A stretch of 54,054 bases of DNA from Paludibacteraceae bacterium (GCA_016283095.1 JAEEMG010000045.1:1-54054), one strand, 5' to 3'; shown: positions 26,266 to 35,441, counted from the stretch's first letter. Notes: generated from the sequence alone by a model not told the origin. Made by a program: numbers and translations.

Positions 26266-27942
26266 TTATTCAGTCAGAATCTTTTCCGAGTATACTCCAT
26301 TTTCTGTTTGTACAACAACAATTAGTAGAGATTTATGAAAGCCGCTTATGTCAATATTGTGAATGTATCCAGAGCAATTTTCTTGAGCGACACACATTCC
26401 AGAAATCGAATAAACTGAAATTTTTGTCAATGGTTCTATGCTACTTATTTCTAGCAAGTCAGATTGCTTCGATATTTTAATGATTTTTTCGCTTGGAATA
26501 TTGGATGATTCACTTAATTCGCCACATTTTGAACTATTATAGTAAATGCTGAATGATGCAGATGCGGAGGAGTTGCAGTTGCAACCTCCTTCCATTTGCA
26601 GTTTCAGATTATAATAACCAGATTCAAGATCTCCCATATATGGTGACATTTTTATCATACGATTCTTCGTATCGACATTATCACTTTTAGACCATATCGG
26701 TATGTTGTCATAATCATAAATGGTGGCTGAATAACGTCTCGCATTATCCGTCTTTATTTCTATTACATCATTGCTGCCATCCTGACAGTTAGGAGAATAC
26801 TCGCCGTTCAGCAAATCTGATATTATGTCTTTACGATAATAATTCCCATCAATCAGGTATGTGACATGAGTTTGGAAATTCTCATACCCACCTTTGCTGT
26901 TCTTGAATGTAATATAAAGCCAATAATCTGTTTGTGCTAACGCTATGGTCGCCGAGCCATCCCAAACACAGGCTTCTCCATTCTTTACTCCACCGCCTCC
27001 TATCCATATAATCTTGCCTTGACGATCTGTAACTGTACATTCCCAGGAATCAACATTCTCCACCCAGTATTGGACACTTCCTATTTCTGAAGCCTCACAA
27101 TAATTAACTATATAATTACGTTTCTTTGTGTATGAAATTTTCGGTGCATTTCCTGTCTTTGGGTATATGCCATAGAAAAGTTTCTGATCATTAATATAAT
27201 CACAGTCATCCAAGTCATAGAAACCATTTTTACTGCCTTTCCATCCCCAATTGATGTGGAACTTGTTAGGGTCAGATGATGAATATCCATCAATGACAAA
27301 GTAGTGAGAATCGGTAATAGAACCTTTTTCCCCGAACATTATTACTGGACGACCGCAGTCGATTTCATTTCTTATCAAGGCATACCAGTTTTCTAATGTG
27401 TTGTATTTAAGCCAATCTTTTTTGTCGCAAGAGCTAACATGATAAGAAAATGTTTCTAATGCATCCACAATATTATGGGAAGTACACCATGATCCTGTAA
27501 TATTAAAACCTGCAAATGTTTGATAATGCATATTGCACGCTTGCCCGATGTCTTTAATCAAAAGAGGACAATCTTCTGGATCACCATCCCTTAACACTGG
27601 GGGAATATTATCCCAATTATACGTACGATATTTTGATTTGGCAGGAAATTGCCACATCGCCATTATCTGACCAATAGCAATTGCCCCACATCCTGCCAAT
27701 GACCTTTGACATTGGTCTACATCTCCTATACTAGATGGACAATGTGCGTTATAAGAAGGTGAACAACCATTAAACAAATAATTGAAGTCAGGAGCTTCGT
27801 TGTTCTTCGATTGTCCCCATTTTATGTCATTCATATATCCATTCATTTGTTTTTTTAACAACACATCACCTGGAGTATAAGCAATAACAATACCTGCCAT
27901 TCCTAAAAACAGAAATAGCACAATCAATTTCTTTTTGAACAT
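26266..27942 (-). CDS. C10-family (streptopain-like) cysteine peptidase with sorting tail
   Basis: A 558-residue secreted protein: signal peptide (MFKKKLIVLFLFLGMAGIVIA), a C10 peptidase domain with catalytic Cys85 (SLAGCGAIAIGQIMAMWQFP) and His near 215 (DSHYFVIDGYS...FHINWGWKG), then beta-sandwich domains and a C-terminal region like a type A sorting domain (ISVYSISGMCVAQE, VYSEKILTE). Family members such as SpeB and interpain degrade host proteins. Only about 60 residues separate the signal peptide from Cys85, so the usual propeptide of over 100 residues seems to be missing. It is cotranscribed with the small lipoprotein gene 4 bases upstream. Confidence 0.9.
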   Translation of the reverse strand: MFKKKLIVLFLFLGMAGIVIAYTPGDVLLKKQMNGYMNDIKWGQSKNNEAPDFNYLFNGCSPSYNAHCPSSIGDVDQCQRSLAGCGAIAIGQIMAMWQFPAKSKYRTYNWDNIPPVLRDGDPEDCPLLIKDIGQACNMHYQTFAGFNITGSWCTSHNIVDALETFSYHVSSCDKKDWLKYNTLENWYALIRNEIDCGRPVIMFGEKGSITDSHYFVIDGYSSSDPNKFHINWGWKGSKNGFYDLDDCDYINDQKLFYGIYPKTGNAPKISYTKKRNYIVNYCEASEIGSVQYWVENVDSWECTVTDRQGKIIWIGGGGVKNGEACVWDGSATIALAQTDYWLYITFKNSKGGYENFQTHVTYLIDGNYYRKDIISDLLNGEYSPNCQDGSNDVIEIKTDNARRYSATIYDYDNIPIWSKSDNVDTKNRMIKMSPYMGDLESGYYNLKLQMEGGCNCNSSASASFSIYYNSSKCGELSESSNIPSEKIIKISKQSDLLEISSIEPLTKISVYSISGMCVAQENCSGYIHNIDISGFHKSLLIVVVQTENGVYSEKILTE

Positions 27943-27946
27943 AAAT

Positions 27947-28381
27947 TTACTTTTCTTTTGTTAATCCTTTGAAATTTTTGGAATTGGTTCTTTTAATAAG
28001 ATCTTTTATAGATTCCTCCTCCCATAACGTATAAACTTCTGAATATGGATCGTCATTAAGCACATATTCATCAATTTCGCACAGATTTCTAATGGAATCA
28101 TTACATTCATTCACATCCCAGATTGTATAAACAGAAGAAGCATAGTTTTCAGTTATGAGATAATAGTCGTTTGACAATGGTATAGTATGACCATTTCCAC
28201 ATTTGACCATATAAGAATGTTCCGATAGCTTTTCCGCTATTACATTGTGTGAATAGTCAGTTTCCATTTTAACAATATACCCCACAGGTCCAAGGTCATC
28301 TTGAATTCCCGGACAACCGCATAGCATAATTCCCATAAAAGCTCCGATAAGCGTATGGACTAAACGAATTTTTCTTTTCAT
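27947..28381 (-). CDS. Small lipoprotein encoded with the C10 peptidase
   Basis: A 144-residue protein with a lipoprotein signal ending at GIMLCGC (lipobox). The mature part starts PGIQDDLGPVGYIVKMETDY and contains PLSNDYYLITENYASSVYTI. I recognise only a loose likeness to small lipoproteins of the DUF3997 type. It is the first gene of a two-gene operon with the C10 peptidase. C10 peptidases in Bacteroides and Streptococcus are often paired with small inhibitors, so a role as inhibitor or maturation partner is possible but not shown by sequence. Confidence 0.7.
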   Translation of the reverse strand: MKRKIRLVHTLIGAFMGIMLCGCPGIQDDLGPVGYIVKMETDYSHNVIAEKLSEHSYMVKCGNGHTIPLSNDYYLITENYASSVYTIWDVNECNDSIRNLCEIDEYVLNDDPYSEVYTLWEEESIKDLIKRTNSKNFKGLTKEK

Positions 28382-28482
28382 TTTTGTACTTTTTTATTCA
28401 AGAGTTCTCTAAAAATTATCTTTTCCTCCGACAGAACTCGAAAATCAATAGGAAAAGGAGATGTCTAGCATTAAATACTCTG

Positions 28483-28490
28483 CAAAGATA
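28483..28490 (-). promoter_or_regulatory. -7 element upstream of the lipoprotein-C10 operon
   Basis: The minus strand reads TATCTTTG, matching TAnnTTTG, about 100 bases before the lipoprotein gene. A TTG lies 17 bases further upstream (28508-28510), slightly closer than usual. Confidence 0.45.
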
Positions 28491-28623
28491 AAATTAAAGA
28501 ATAAAAACAATAAAGTTTTTTTTTGAATTTTTTTGCTTGTTTGTTTCTTGTGGGCTTATTTTTTTGCCAACATCGGATTTTTCATTTATAATTTCTAATT
28601 TTGCATTCGATTATAAAAAAGCA

Positions 28624-29640
28624 ATGGCAGCAGAGAAAAAGAAATTGGAGTGGGCTCAATCGTTGAGAGGTGTTGGAGCACTTTTGGTGGTGTTCTGTCA
28701 TCTTTGGCTCGCTATTCAGGAGGTATACGGAGTGGAAAACTCCTTTTGCAGTTTCATGACGGTGGATGTGCTCGACGCTGGTAAGATCGGTGTGAGCATA
28801 TTTTTTTTCTTGTGTGGCTATTTTGTCGTGAGTGTGAAAAAGAGGTCTCCGAAGGATTTCTGGTGGGGACGCTGCAAACGTCTATACCCTACATATTGGT
28901 TTTCCATCATCTGTGCGATCGTATTCCTCGCAAGCTCCTACTCGTTTGAGGCGACGCAGATTCTGAAGGATACTTTCTCGTGGAAGGCAATTGTCGCAAA
29001 CTTCACTATGTTGCAGATGTTCTTCCGTCAACAGGATATTCTTGGATGCTATTGGACGTTGCCTATTGAATTGCTTATTTGCGCGATGTTCACCGTCTTC
29101 AGGAAACGATTGGATAATGAGAAAGTTGTGATAGGATTGTTCTTGGCTGTGGTAGCTGCCACGATCCTGATGGCTGCCGCACGTGGTTATGCCCATGTGA
29201 AACTGCCAGTTGCTCTTCCTTTGCTGACAATCACGTCGCTTTTAGGCTATTACACAAGAATGTGCGACGACGGAATTTTCTCTAGAAAAACGCAGTGGTA
29301 TCTCTACGCAATATTCATAATCGCTCTGCTTCCTATCACTCTGTTGGCTTACAATTTTGCGACAGAGCATCAGGAGACATGGTACCGCTACTTCTTCACA
29401 TATTGCGTCGGCACAATCCTGTTTGTGGGATTCAACCGTATGAATACGGCATTGCGTCCGCTTACGGTTGTCGGCAATTATAGCTATTCCGTCTACCTTC
29501 TTCATGCAGTAGGTTTCAATTTCGCACTGAGATTGTGGGGCGGAGAGCTTGGAGCTCCGTTGATGACGGTTGTCTGTCTGATTTTTATAGCGTTGTTCAG
29601 CATAGTGGCTTATCAATGTGTTGAGAAAAAAATAAGATAA
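28624..29640 (+). CDS. Acyltransferase 3 family membrane protein
   Basis: A 338-residue protein with about ten membrane segments. The N-terminal LEWAQSLRGVGALLVVFCHL carries the conserved R and H of the acyltransferase 3 (OafA/YrhL) family, followed by GVSIFFFLCGYFVV and KRLYPTYWFS. These enzymes add acetyl or other acyl groups to exported sugars such as O-antigen or capsule. The start ATG 28624 was preferred to an upstream in-frame start because a TAATTTTG promoter element lies at 28596-28603. The stop overlaps the BASS gene start (TAATGG). Confidence 0.88.
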   Translation: MAAEKKKLEWAQSLRGVGALLVVFCHLWLAIQEVYGVENSFCSFMTVDVLDAGKIGVSIFFFLCGYFVVSVKKRSPKDFWWGRCKRLYPTYWFSIICAIVFLASSYSFEATQILKDTFSWKAIVANFTMLQMFFRQQDILGCYWTLPIELLICAMFTVFRKRLDNEKVVIGLFLAVVAATILMAAARGYAHVKLPVALPLLTITSLLGYYTRMCDDGIFSRKTQWYLYAIFIIALLPITLLAYNFATEHQETWYRYFFTYCVGTILFVGFNRMNTALRPLTVVGNYSYSVYLLHAVGFNFALRLWGGELGAPLMTVVCLIFIALFSIVAYQCVEKKIR

Positions 29641-30605
29641 TGGAAAGCAAAGTATTCAGTTCGTTCGTCAACTTTATGACGAAACACACGTCGGCATTCA
29701 TCATTCTGATTGCCATCATCACAATTATCGACCCCGACTTATTCTCTTGGGTCAGAGGAAATATCCAGACTTGTATTCTTGGATTCATCATGTTGACGAT
29801 GGGATTGACGTTGTCGTTGAATGACTTCAAAATCCTTTTGTCCCGTCCTGTTGATATCCTGATAGGAACGTGTGCCCAGTTCACAGTCATGCCGTTGCTG
29901 GCATATTCACTTTGCAAAGTTTTCGGCTTGGACAATCAGCTTGCTATCGGAATCATACTTGTGGGATGTTGTCCTGGAGGCGTCTCTTCCAATATCATGA
30001 GTTATCTGTGTAAAGGTGACGTTGCGTTCTCTGTAGGTATGACAACCGTTTCGACGTTGCTGGCTCCAATCGCCACTCCATTCTTAGTGTTGGCTTTGGC
30101 AGGAGAGAGAGTAGATGTGGATGCTCCAAGCATGTTCCTGAATATATTGTATGTCACTATCCTTCCAGTCGCAATCGGATTTGCGGTCAACCATTTCTAC
30201 GGTGGAAACGAGAATTTTGAGGAGACGAAGAAGACGATGCCGTTGTTCTCAGTGTTGGGATTGGCTTGTATTGTGGGAGGTGTGATTTCAGCTGTGCATC
30301 CACATATTATCAATGGTGGAGCTAAGTTGTTGCTGTTGACCTGTTCTGTGGTGTTCTGCCACAACACATTTGGATATATAATCGGCTATTTGGTCGGCAC
30401 ACTGTTCAAATTCTCCACAGCCAAGAAACGCACCGTCTCCATTGAGATAGGAATGCAGAATGCAGGATTGGCAACTGTGTTGTCGTCGACATTCTTCATG
30501 GCTACAAACCCGTTGAGCATCGTGCCATGTGCGATTTCATGTGTATGGCATTCTATATCAGGCACAATCTTGGCAAACCTGTTTGCGAGAAAAGACGAAA
30601 TCTAA
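29640..30605 (+). CDS. Bile acid:sodium symporter (BASS) family transporter
   Basis: A 321-residue protein with about nine to ten membrane segments. Family motifs include MLTMGLTLSLNDFKILLSRP, GCCPGGVSSNIMSYLCKGDV and SIEIGMQNAGLATVLSS. BASS proteins take up organic anions with sodium; bacterial members carry bile acids, pantoate or related acids, and the substrate cannot be told. Its start overlaps the acyltransferase stop. Its stop codon TAA is also the first triplet of a repeat heptad (TAATTCATAATTCAC). Confidence 0.9.
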   Translation: MESKVFSSFVNFMTKHTSAFIILIAIITIIDPDLFSWVRGNIQTCILGFIMLTMGLTLSLNDFKILLSRPVDILIGTCAQFTVMPLLAYSLCKVFGLDNQLAIGIILVGCCPGGVSSNIMSYLCKGDVAFSVGMTTVSTLLAPIATPFLVLALAGERVDVDAPSMFLNILYVTILPVAIGFAVNHFYGGNENFEETKKTMPLFSVLGLACIVGGVISAVHPHIINGGAKLLLLTCSVVFCHNTFGYIIGYLVGTLFKFSTAKKRTVSIEIGMQNAGLATVLSSTFFMATNPLSIVPCAISCVWHSISGTILANLFARKDEI

Positions 30606-30790
30606 TTCATAATTCACAATTCATAATTCATAATTGTCGGGAAATACATCTGAGGAATTTCTCCAATGAAATATGGAATTGCCACATTTGTGATTTATAA
30701 TAATACCCATTACGCCGTCAGACGTTACATATAGGTGGATTTTATGCATTACGAATTATGCATTACGAATTATGCATTATGAATTATGAA
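30603..30790. repeat. Convergent 3' repeats between the BASS and mscS genes
   Basis: Heptads begin at the BASS stop (30603) on the plus strand, followed by the TTGTCGGGAAATACATCTGA block and the module ATTACGCCGTCAGACGTTAC (30711-30730). From 30790 back to about 30744, on the minus strand, heptads begin with the last codons and the stop of mscS (AATTCATAATTCATAATGC). Each heptad array runs in the sense of its own gene. Confidence 0.7.
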
Positions 30791-31833
30791 TTCCCCATAT
30801 AGATCGTCTGTGAAGGGAATGCAAAATTCAGACCAGCCTCATTGAATCTGCGTAGGATTTCCATGTTCATGTCACTCTGCACCTGCAGTTTGTCGGCATC
30901 GTTTTTGATGTAATAGATGAAACGAATGCCGAGAGAAAAGTCGCCGAAAGTAAGGAAGTAAGTGGCATAGTTGTCATTCACGTCTACATTCTTTTTGGCA
31001 ATCTCTTTCAGAATTTTTTGAGCCTCTTCCATTTTAGCTGGAGGAGTGTCGTATGTCAATCCCAACTCAAGGACTATCTTTTTGGCAGGAGCTCTTGATA
31101 TATTCTCGATGATACTGTTTGTCACTTGGGAGTTAGGAATCACGATTTCAGTTCCTTCAAGAGTTTTCAGACGAAAGGAACGCATTCCGATTTCGTAGAC
31201 GGTGCCTGAATATCCATTGATATTGATCTTGTCTCCCACTTTGAAAGGGTGGTCGGTGAAGATAGTGAATCCACCGAAGAAATTGGAGACGGAATCCTGA
31301 GCCGCCATAGCAAGAGCCAAACCTCCGATTCCGAGACCAGCGATCATAGCGGTGATGTCGTATCCGGCATTGTTGAGAGCCATGACGACGCCAATGCCCC
31401 AGATGATTGTTGCCATCATCTTATATAGGATAGGGTACACCTGTTTGTCCATTGTGTTGGACTGCTGCATCTTAGGACGCAGATAATTGTCCATCAGGGA
31501 AGTGACAGTTCTGGCAATAAACCAAGTGGCGTTGATTATGACCAGGAAGGTGTATATTTTGGATATCCACGCAGTTATTACATCCGGCAGTGTCAGATGT
31601 TTTATGGCGAGGTAGCCGCCAAACAGCATGATAGCAAACACAAAAGGCTCTTCAAACATGTTGACAAGGATGTCGTCGAGTCGGGTCTTTGTCTTGCTCG
31701 CCAACCTTTTCATGAATTTTCTGATGAACCAATATGCTGTTTTGGCAATAGCAAACGCTCCCACCAAATATAGAATAGCGACACCCCATTGGCATAAGGT
31801 GTTGCCGTAAACCGTCGTCTCCAAAATACCCAT
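30784..31833 (-). CDS. MscS-family mechanosensitive channel
   Basis: A 349-residue membrane protein with four or five N-terminal membrane segments and the MscS core: a pore helix region GYDITAMIAGLGIGGLALAM, then the beta domain QDSVSNFFGGFTIFTDHPFK, VGDKININGYSGTVYEIGMR and GTEIVIPNSQVTNSIIENIS. It opens under membrane tension and releases solutes after a drop in osmolarity. The last two codons and the stop (Asn-Ser-stop) are formed from repeat heptads. A structured RNA region lies upstream on the same strand. Confidence 0.92.
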   Translation of the reverse strand: MGILETTVYGNTLCQWGVAILYLVGAFAIAKTAYWFIRKFMKRLASKTKTRLDDILVNMFEEPFVFAIMLFGGYLAIKHLTLPDVITAWISKIYTFLVIINATWFIARTVTSLMDNYLRPKMQQSNTMDKQVYPILYKMMATIIWGIGVVMALNNAGYDITAMIAGLGIGGLALAMAAQDSVSNFFGGFTIFTDHPFKVGDKININGYSGTVYEIGMRSFRLKTLEGTEIVIPNSQVTNSIIENISRAPAKKIVLELGLTYDTPPAKMEEAQKILKEIAKKNVDVNDNYATYFLTFGDFSLGIRFIYYIKNDADKLQVQSDMNMEILRRFNEAGLNFAFPSQTIYMGNS

Positions 31834-31885
31834 TATATAATATTCTTTTTATTATTCTATCTCCAACCTTCCGGCATCTTTTCTA

Positions 31886-32058
31886 CAGCCTTTCTCATAG
31901 TTTATGATTTTTTCTCTGTAGATCTCAAAAAGTAGTTGTAGACCTTTTAGGCTCGCGGTGATGAGAGGAACAAGGGCTTTCTCCCTTTGCAAACCTCGTT
32001 ATGACCACCATATATATCGATCATAAACTATGATACAGCTTTTTATAATGCAAAGGTA
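31886..32058 (-). ncRNA. Candidate structured RNA or long leader upstream of mscS
   Basis: In the 471-base gap between mscS and prs, the minus strand has a -7 element TACCTTTG (32051-32058). Downstream, CATAGTTTATGAT (32032-32020) can pair with ATCATAAACTATG (31908-31896). Inside lie a hairpin of GGTGGT/ATCACC, GAGG/CCTC and AAGGG/CCCTT (31957-32009) and an AGGTCT/AGATCT stem (31945-31920). Two of the stems need G-U pairs that exist only in the minus-strand RNA, which supports that direction. It may be an independent RNA such as a 6S-like or Bacteroidales-1 RNA, or the mscS leader. No T run clearly ends it. Confidence 0.5.
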
Positions 32059-32264
32059 GTGAAATTTGAGGAATTGTAGAGACGCATGGACGTGCGTGTT
32101 GTACGTATATAATGAGAAGATGCGTAAAATGTAAGAGGAAGTTATGTTGTAGCCTTCGTTTATCCACAAACCTCATATTTCCATTGTTGATAATTTCTTA
32201 TGCTGAAAAACACAATTTTTCGCAAAAAGTGACGGAAAAAAGAACATCCAATCTAAAAAAGCAG

Positions 32265-32272
32265 TAATTTTG
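32265..32272 (+). promoter_or_regulatory. -7 element of prs
   Basis: TAATTTTG lies 32 bases before the prs start and matches TAnnTTTG. A -33 TTTG is not clear at the normal spacing. Confidence 0.6.
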
Positions 32273-32304
32273 TGGCAACAACAAAAACAAACTAAAAAAC
32301 AACA

Positions 32305-33240
32305 ATGGAGAACAGACCTTTTAAAGTTTTCTCTGGTACTAATAGCAAATATTTGGCAGAGGAGATTTGCGCACAATTGGGTTGTCCGCTTGGTAAGTGC
32401 AATGTGCAGCACTTCGCTGACGGTGAATTTGGAGTAAGCTACGAAGAGAGTATTCGTGGTAACTATGTGTTTATCGTTCAGTCTACATTCCCAAATGCTG
32501 ATAATTTGATGGAGCTTCTTCTTATGGTAGACGCTGCTAAGCGTGCTTCTGCTTATAAGATTGTTGCAGTAATCCCTTACTTCGGTTGGGCTCGTCAGGA
32601 CAGAAAGGATAAGCCAAGAGTTGCTATCGGTGCAAAGCTTGTTGCAGATATGCTTGCTACAGCTGGTATCGATCGCCTTATCACAATGGACCTTCACGCA
32701 GATCAGATCCAAGGTTTCTTCAATATTCCAGTTGACCATCTATACGCTTCTTCTATCTTCTTGCCTTACATCCAGAGCATGAAGATTGAGAACTTGACTA
32801 TCGCATCTCCAGATGTTGGTGGTAGTAAGAGAGCTAACTCTTACGCTAAGTATCTTGGTGTGCCAATGGTACTTTGCCACAAGAGCCGTGAGAAGGCTAA
32901 CGTTGTAAGCGAGATGACTATCATCGGTGATGTTAAGGATAGAAACGTGATCATCCTTGACGATATGGTCGACACAGCTGGTACTCTTACAAAGGCTGCT
33001 GACCTTATGGCAAACGGCGGTGCTAAGAGTGTACGCGCTATCGTTACTCACCCAGTGATGAGTGACCCTGCGTCTACTCGTGTTATGGAGTCAAGCTTGC
33101 AGGAGTTGATCTTCACTAACTCAATTCCTTTCAACAAGTCTTGCAAGAAGGCTAAGGCATTGAGCGTTGCTCCATTGTTCGCCGACACTATCCGTCGTGT
33201 GCTTGACAATGAGTCAATCAGCGAGAATTACCTAGTGTAA
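32305..33240 (+). CDS. prs: Ribose-phosphate pyrophosphokinase
   Basis: A 311-residue enzyme that makes PRPP from ribose 5-phosphate and ATP, feeding nucleotide, histidine and NAD synthesis. Seen motifs are FSGTNSKYLAEEICAQLG, the ATP loop region RQDRKDKPR, DLHADQIQGFF and the PRPP loop VIILDDMVDTAGTLTKAADL. The length is normal. It is transcribed alone, with a strong terminator. Confidence 0.96.
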   Translation: MENRPFKVFSGTNSKYLAEEICAQLGCPLGKCNVQHFADGEFGVSYEESIRGNYVFIVQSTFPNADNLMELLLMVDAAKRASAYKIVAVIPYFGWARQDRKDKPRVAIGAKLVADMLATAGIDRLITMDLHADQIQGFFNIPVDHLYASSIFLPYIQSMKIENLTIASPDVGGSKRANSYAKYLGVPMVLCHKSREKANVVSEMTIIGDVKDRNVIILDDMVDTAGTLTKAADLMANGGAKSVRAIVTHPVMSDPASTRVMESSLQELIFTNSIPFNKSCKKAKALSVAPLFADTIRRVLDNESISENYLV

Positions 33241-33281
33241 TATCAGAACGATCATTTTGCAAAATATCTTTTAGATATATA

Positions 33282-33313
33282 GGGACGCGAAAAACATTCG
33301 CGTCTCTTTTTTT
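33282..33313 (+). terminator. Intrinsic terminator after prs
   Basis: GGGACGCGA (33282-33290) pairs with TCGCGTCTC (33298-33306), with one G-U pair, followed by seven T. The stem is of the same GACGC/GCGTC type as the dispersed palindromes in this window. Confidence 0.9.
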
Positions 33314-33326
33314 AATAATACTCCAC

Positions 33327-35189
33327 ATGAAAATTCTTCTCATCACACCACCGCTTACTCAGCTCAATACTCCGTATCCTGCAACAATGGTGCTGAAGGG
33401 CTTCCTCAAAACCCTCGGTCATCAGGTGGAGCAGATGGACCTCGGTATTGAACTCGTCGACCGCATCTACAGCAAAAAGGGTCTGACTGAGATTTTCCGT
33501 CATAGCGAGAAAAAGCCTAAGAATGAGGCGATGCAGTTTATTTTCGACGGACGTGATGATTATGTCAATTGTGTGGAGACGGTGATGCGTTTCCTCCGTG
33601 GTAAGGACCAGACCATAGCCGGAAGAATAGCCAGCCATACTTTGTTGCCTGAAGGCCCACGTTTTGAGAATCTGATCGACACAGAGATGGCGTTCGGTCT
33701 CGCAGGAAAGAGTGATGAGGCTAGGTATCTTGCCACCAGATATATTGAAGACATCGCTGATTATATACGTGAGATGGTCTCTCCTCACTTCGATCTTGTG
33801 CGTTATGCGGAACATCTGGGCAGTTACGCTCCGAAGTTTGACAATGTGGATAAGTCGTTGAAGGCTCCTTTGTTTCTCACCGATGAGTGGATGCTCCAGT
33901 TGCTTGACGAAAAAATAAAGTCGTGCTCGCCTCAGTTGGTCGGACTTTCCATTCCGTTCCCTGGATGTTTGTATGCGGCTCTACGTTGTGCGCAATATAT
34001 CAAGCAAAACTATCCTGAAATTGTGGTGACGGCAGGTGGCGGCTATCCGAATACGGAGCTTCGTCAGATTTCGGATGTCAGGTTTTTCAATTACGTCGAC
34101 TATCTTACTCTTGACGACGGGGAACTTCCGTTGAAACGTCTTTGCGAATATCTTGAGGGAAAAACAGAATCCGATAAATTGGTCAGAACTTACCATCTTG
34201 ATGCCGACAGAAAAAAGATCGTTTACAGTGGCAATGATTCTGAAAATGTGAGATTTGCAGACACTGGCATCCCTGATTTCAGTGGACTAAAACTTGATCT
34301 CTATATCTCCACGACGGAGGGAAGCAACCCGATGCACACGCTTTGGCAGAGCGGACGCTGGAACAAGTTGGTGATGGCTCACGGCTGTTATTGGGCAAAG
34401 TGTGCTTTCTGCGACGTCACGCTTGATTATATCCGACGGTACGACGCTCCGAGCGCGGATATCGTCGTCGACCGTATGGAAAGTGTGATGAATCAGACGG
34501 GAGAGAGTGGATTCCATTTCACAGATGAGGCTATGCCCCCACGTCTGCTCAAAGAAGTGGCATTGGAGATAAAGCGTAGAAAAATGGTCGTCAGCTATTG
34601 GGGAAATATCCGTTTCGACAAGACTTATACAGCTGAATTGTGTGAGCTGCTTTCCGAAAGCGGAATGATCGCAGCCAGCGGAGGACTTGAGGTGGCGAGC
34701 GACCGTCTTCTCAAACTGATGCGTAAGGGTGTGACGATAGAGCAGACAACATTGGCTTGCAAACATCTCACAGACGCTGGAATCATGGTGCACACATATC
34801 TTATGTATGGATTCCCGACTGAGGCATTCCAGGAGTGTATAGATGCGCTTGAGGTGGTGCGGCAACTCTTTGCAAATGGGTTGGTGCATTCCGCATTCTG
34901 GCATCGCTATGCGATGACGGTGCATAGCCCAAGTGGACAGAATCCTAAGGAGTTTGGAGTGAATAAGGTCAAATGCGCATGCAATTCATTTTGTAATAAT
35001 GAGATTCCATTTGAGGAGGAGATAGACTACGACAGTGAGTTGATGGGAGAGGGACTTCGTTTCGCTACCTACAATTATATGCATGGCATAGGTTTGGATT
35101 TCCCATTGAGCCGTTGGTTTAAGATGAAGATTCCTCGCACAACAGTACCGTCGAATCTTATTGAGAAGATAATCAGGAATGACAGATAA
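33327..35189 (+). CDS. B12-binding-type radical SAM protein
   Basis: A 620-residue protein. The N-terminal part resembles a B12-binding Rossmann domain (MKILLITPPLTQLNTPYPAT, and VGLSIPFPGCLYAALRCAQY with VVTAGGGYPNTEL) but lacks the D-x-H-x-x-G cobalamin-ligand motif. The radical SAM core begins near residue 350 with GCYWAKCAFCD, that is C-x4-C-x2-C rather than the usual C-x3-C-x2-C, and continues with FTDEAMPP and MVHTYLMYGFPTE. The reaction is unknown; relatives methylate or rearrange small molecules or peptides. It stands alone, so context gives no substrate. Confidence 0.85.
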   Translation: MKILLITPPLTQLNTPYPATMVLKGFLKTLGHQVEQMDLGIELVDRIYSKKGLTEIFRHSEKKPKNEAMQFIFDGRDDYVNCVETVMRFLRGKDQTIAGRIASHTLLPEGPRFENLIDTEMAFGLAGKSDEARYLATRYIEDIADYIREMVSPHFDLVRYAEHLGSYAPKFDNVDKSLKAPLFLTDEWMLQLLDEKIKSCSPQLVGLSIPFPGCLYAALRCAQYIKQNYPEIVVTAGGGYPNTELRQISDVRFFNYVDYLTLDDGELPLKRLCEYLEGKTESDKLVRTYHLDADRKKIVYSGNDSENVRFADTGIPDFSGLKLDLYISTTEGSNPMHTLWQSGRWNKLVMAHGCYWAKCAFCDVTLDYIRRYDAPSADIVVDRMESVMNQTGESGFHFTDEAMPPRLLKEVALEIKRRKMVVSYWGNIRFDKTYTAELCELLSESGMIAASGGLEVASDRLLKLMRKGVTIEQTTLACKHLTDAGIMVHTYLMYGFPTEAFQECIDALEVVRQLFANGLVHSAFWHRYAMTVHSPSGQNPKEFGVNKVKCACNSFCNNEIPFEEEIDYDSELMGEGLRFATYNYMHGIGLDFPLSRWFKMKIPRTTVPSNLIEKIIRNDR

Positions 35190-35308
35190 TCCGTGGTGAT
35201 GAGACTTGTCATTTCCATAGGTTGGGAGAAAATTCAAGCGTTTTTTTGTTGGGTTTTCTGATTTTTTGACGTGAATGCTTGGTAAAAGTCACTTTTGTGG
35301 CATAATAA

Positions 35309-35339
35309 TTTGGATATTCAAAAAAAAGCATTACTTTTG
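35309..35339 (+). promoter_or_regulatory. Promoter of tRNA-Lys
   Basis: TTTG (35309-35312), a 19-base spacer and TACTTTTG (35332-35339) match the Bacteroidota consensus. The tRNA begins 20 bases further on. The stretch ACTTTTGCACTCG is shared with the promoter at 53900. Confidence 0.85.
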
Positions 35340-35359
35340 CACTCGGTTTTGAGACCGAT

Positions 35360-35432
35360 GGTTCGCTAGCTCAGCTGGTAGAGCACATCCCTTTTAAGGA
35401 TGGGGTCTTGGGTTCGAGCCCCAAGCGAGCCA
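35360..35432 (+). tRNA. tRNA-Lys (anticodon TTT)
   Basis: A 73-base cloverleaf: acceptor stem GGTTCGC/GCGAGCC, D arm with AGCTCAGCTGGTAGAGC, anticodon stem CATCC/GGATG around CTTTTAA with anticodon TTT, and T arm with GGTTCGAGCC. The CCA end is not encoded. Confidence 0.96.
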
Positions 35433-35441
35433 CAAAATATA

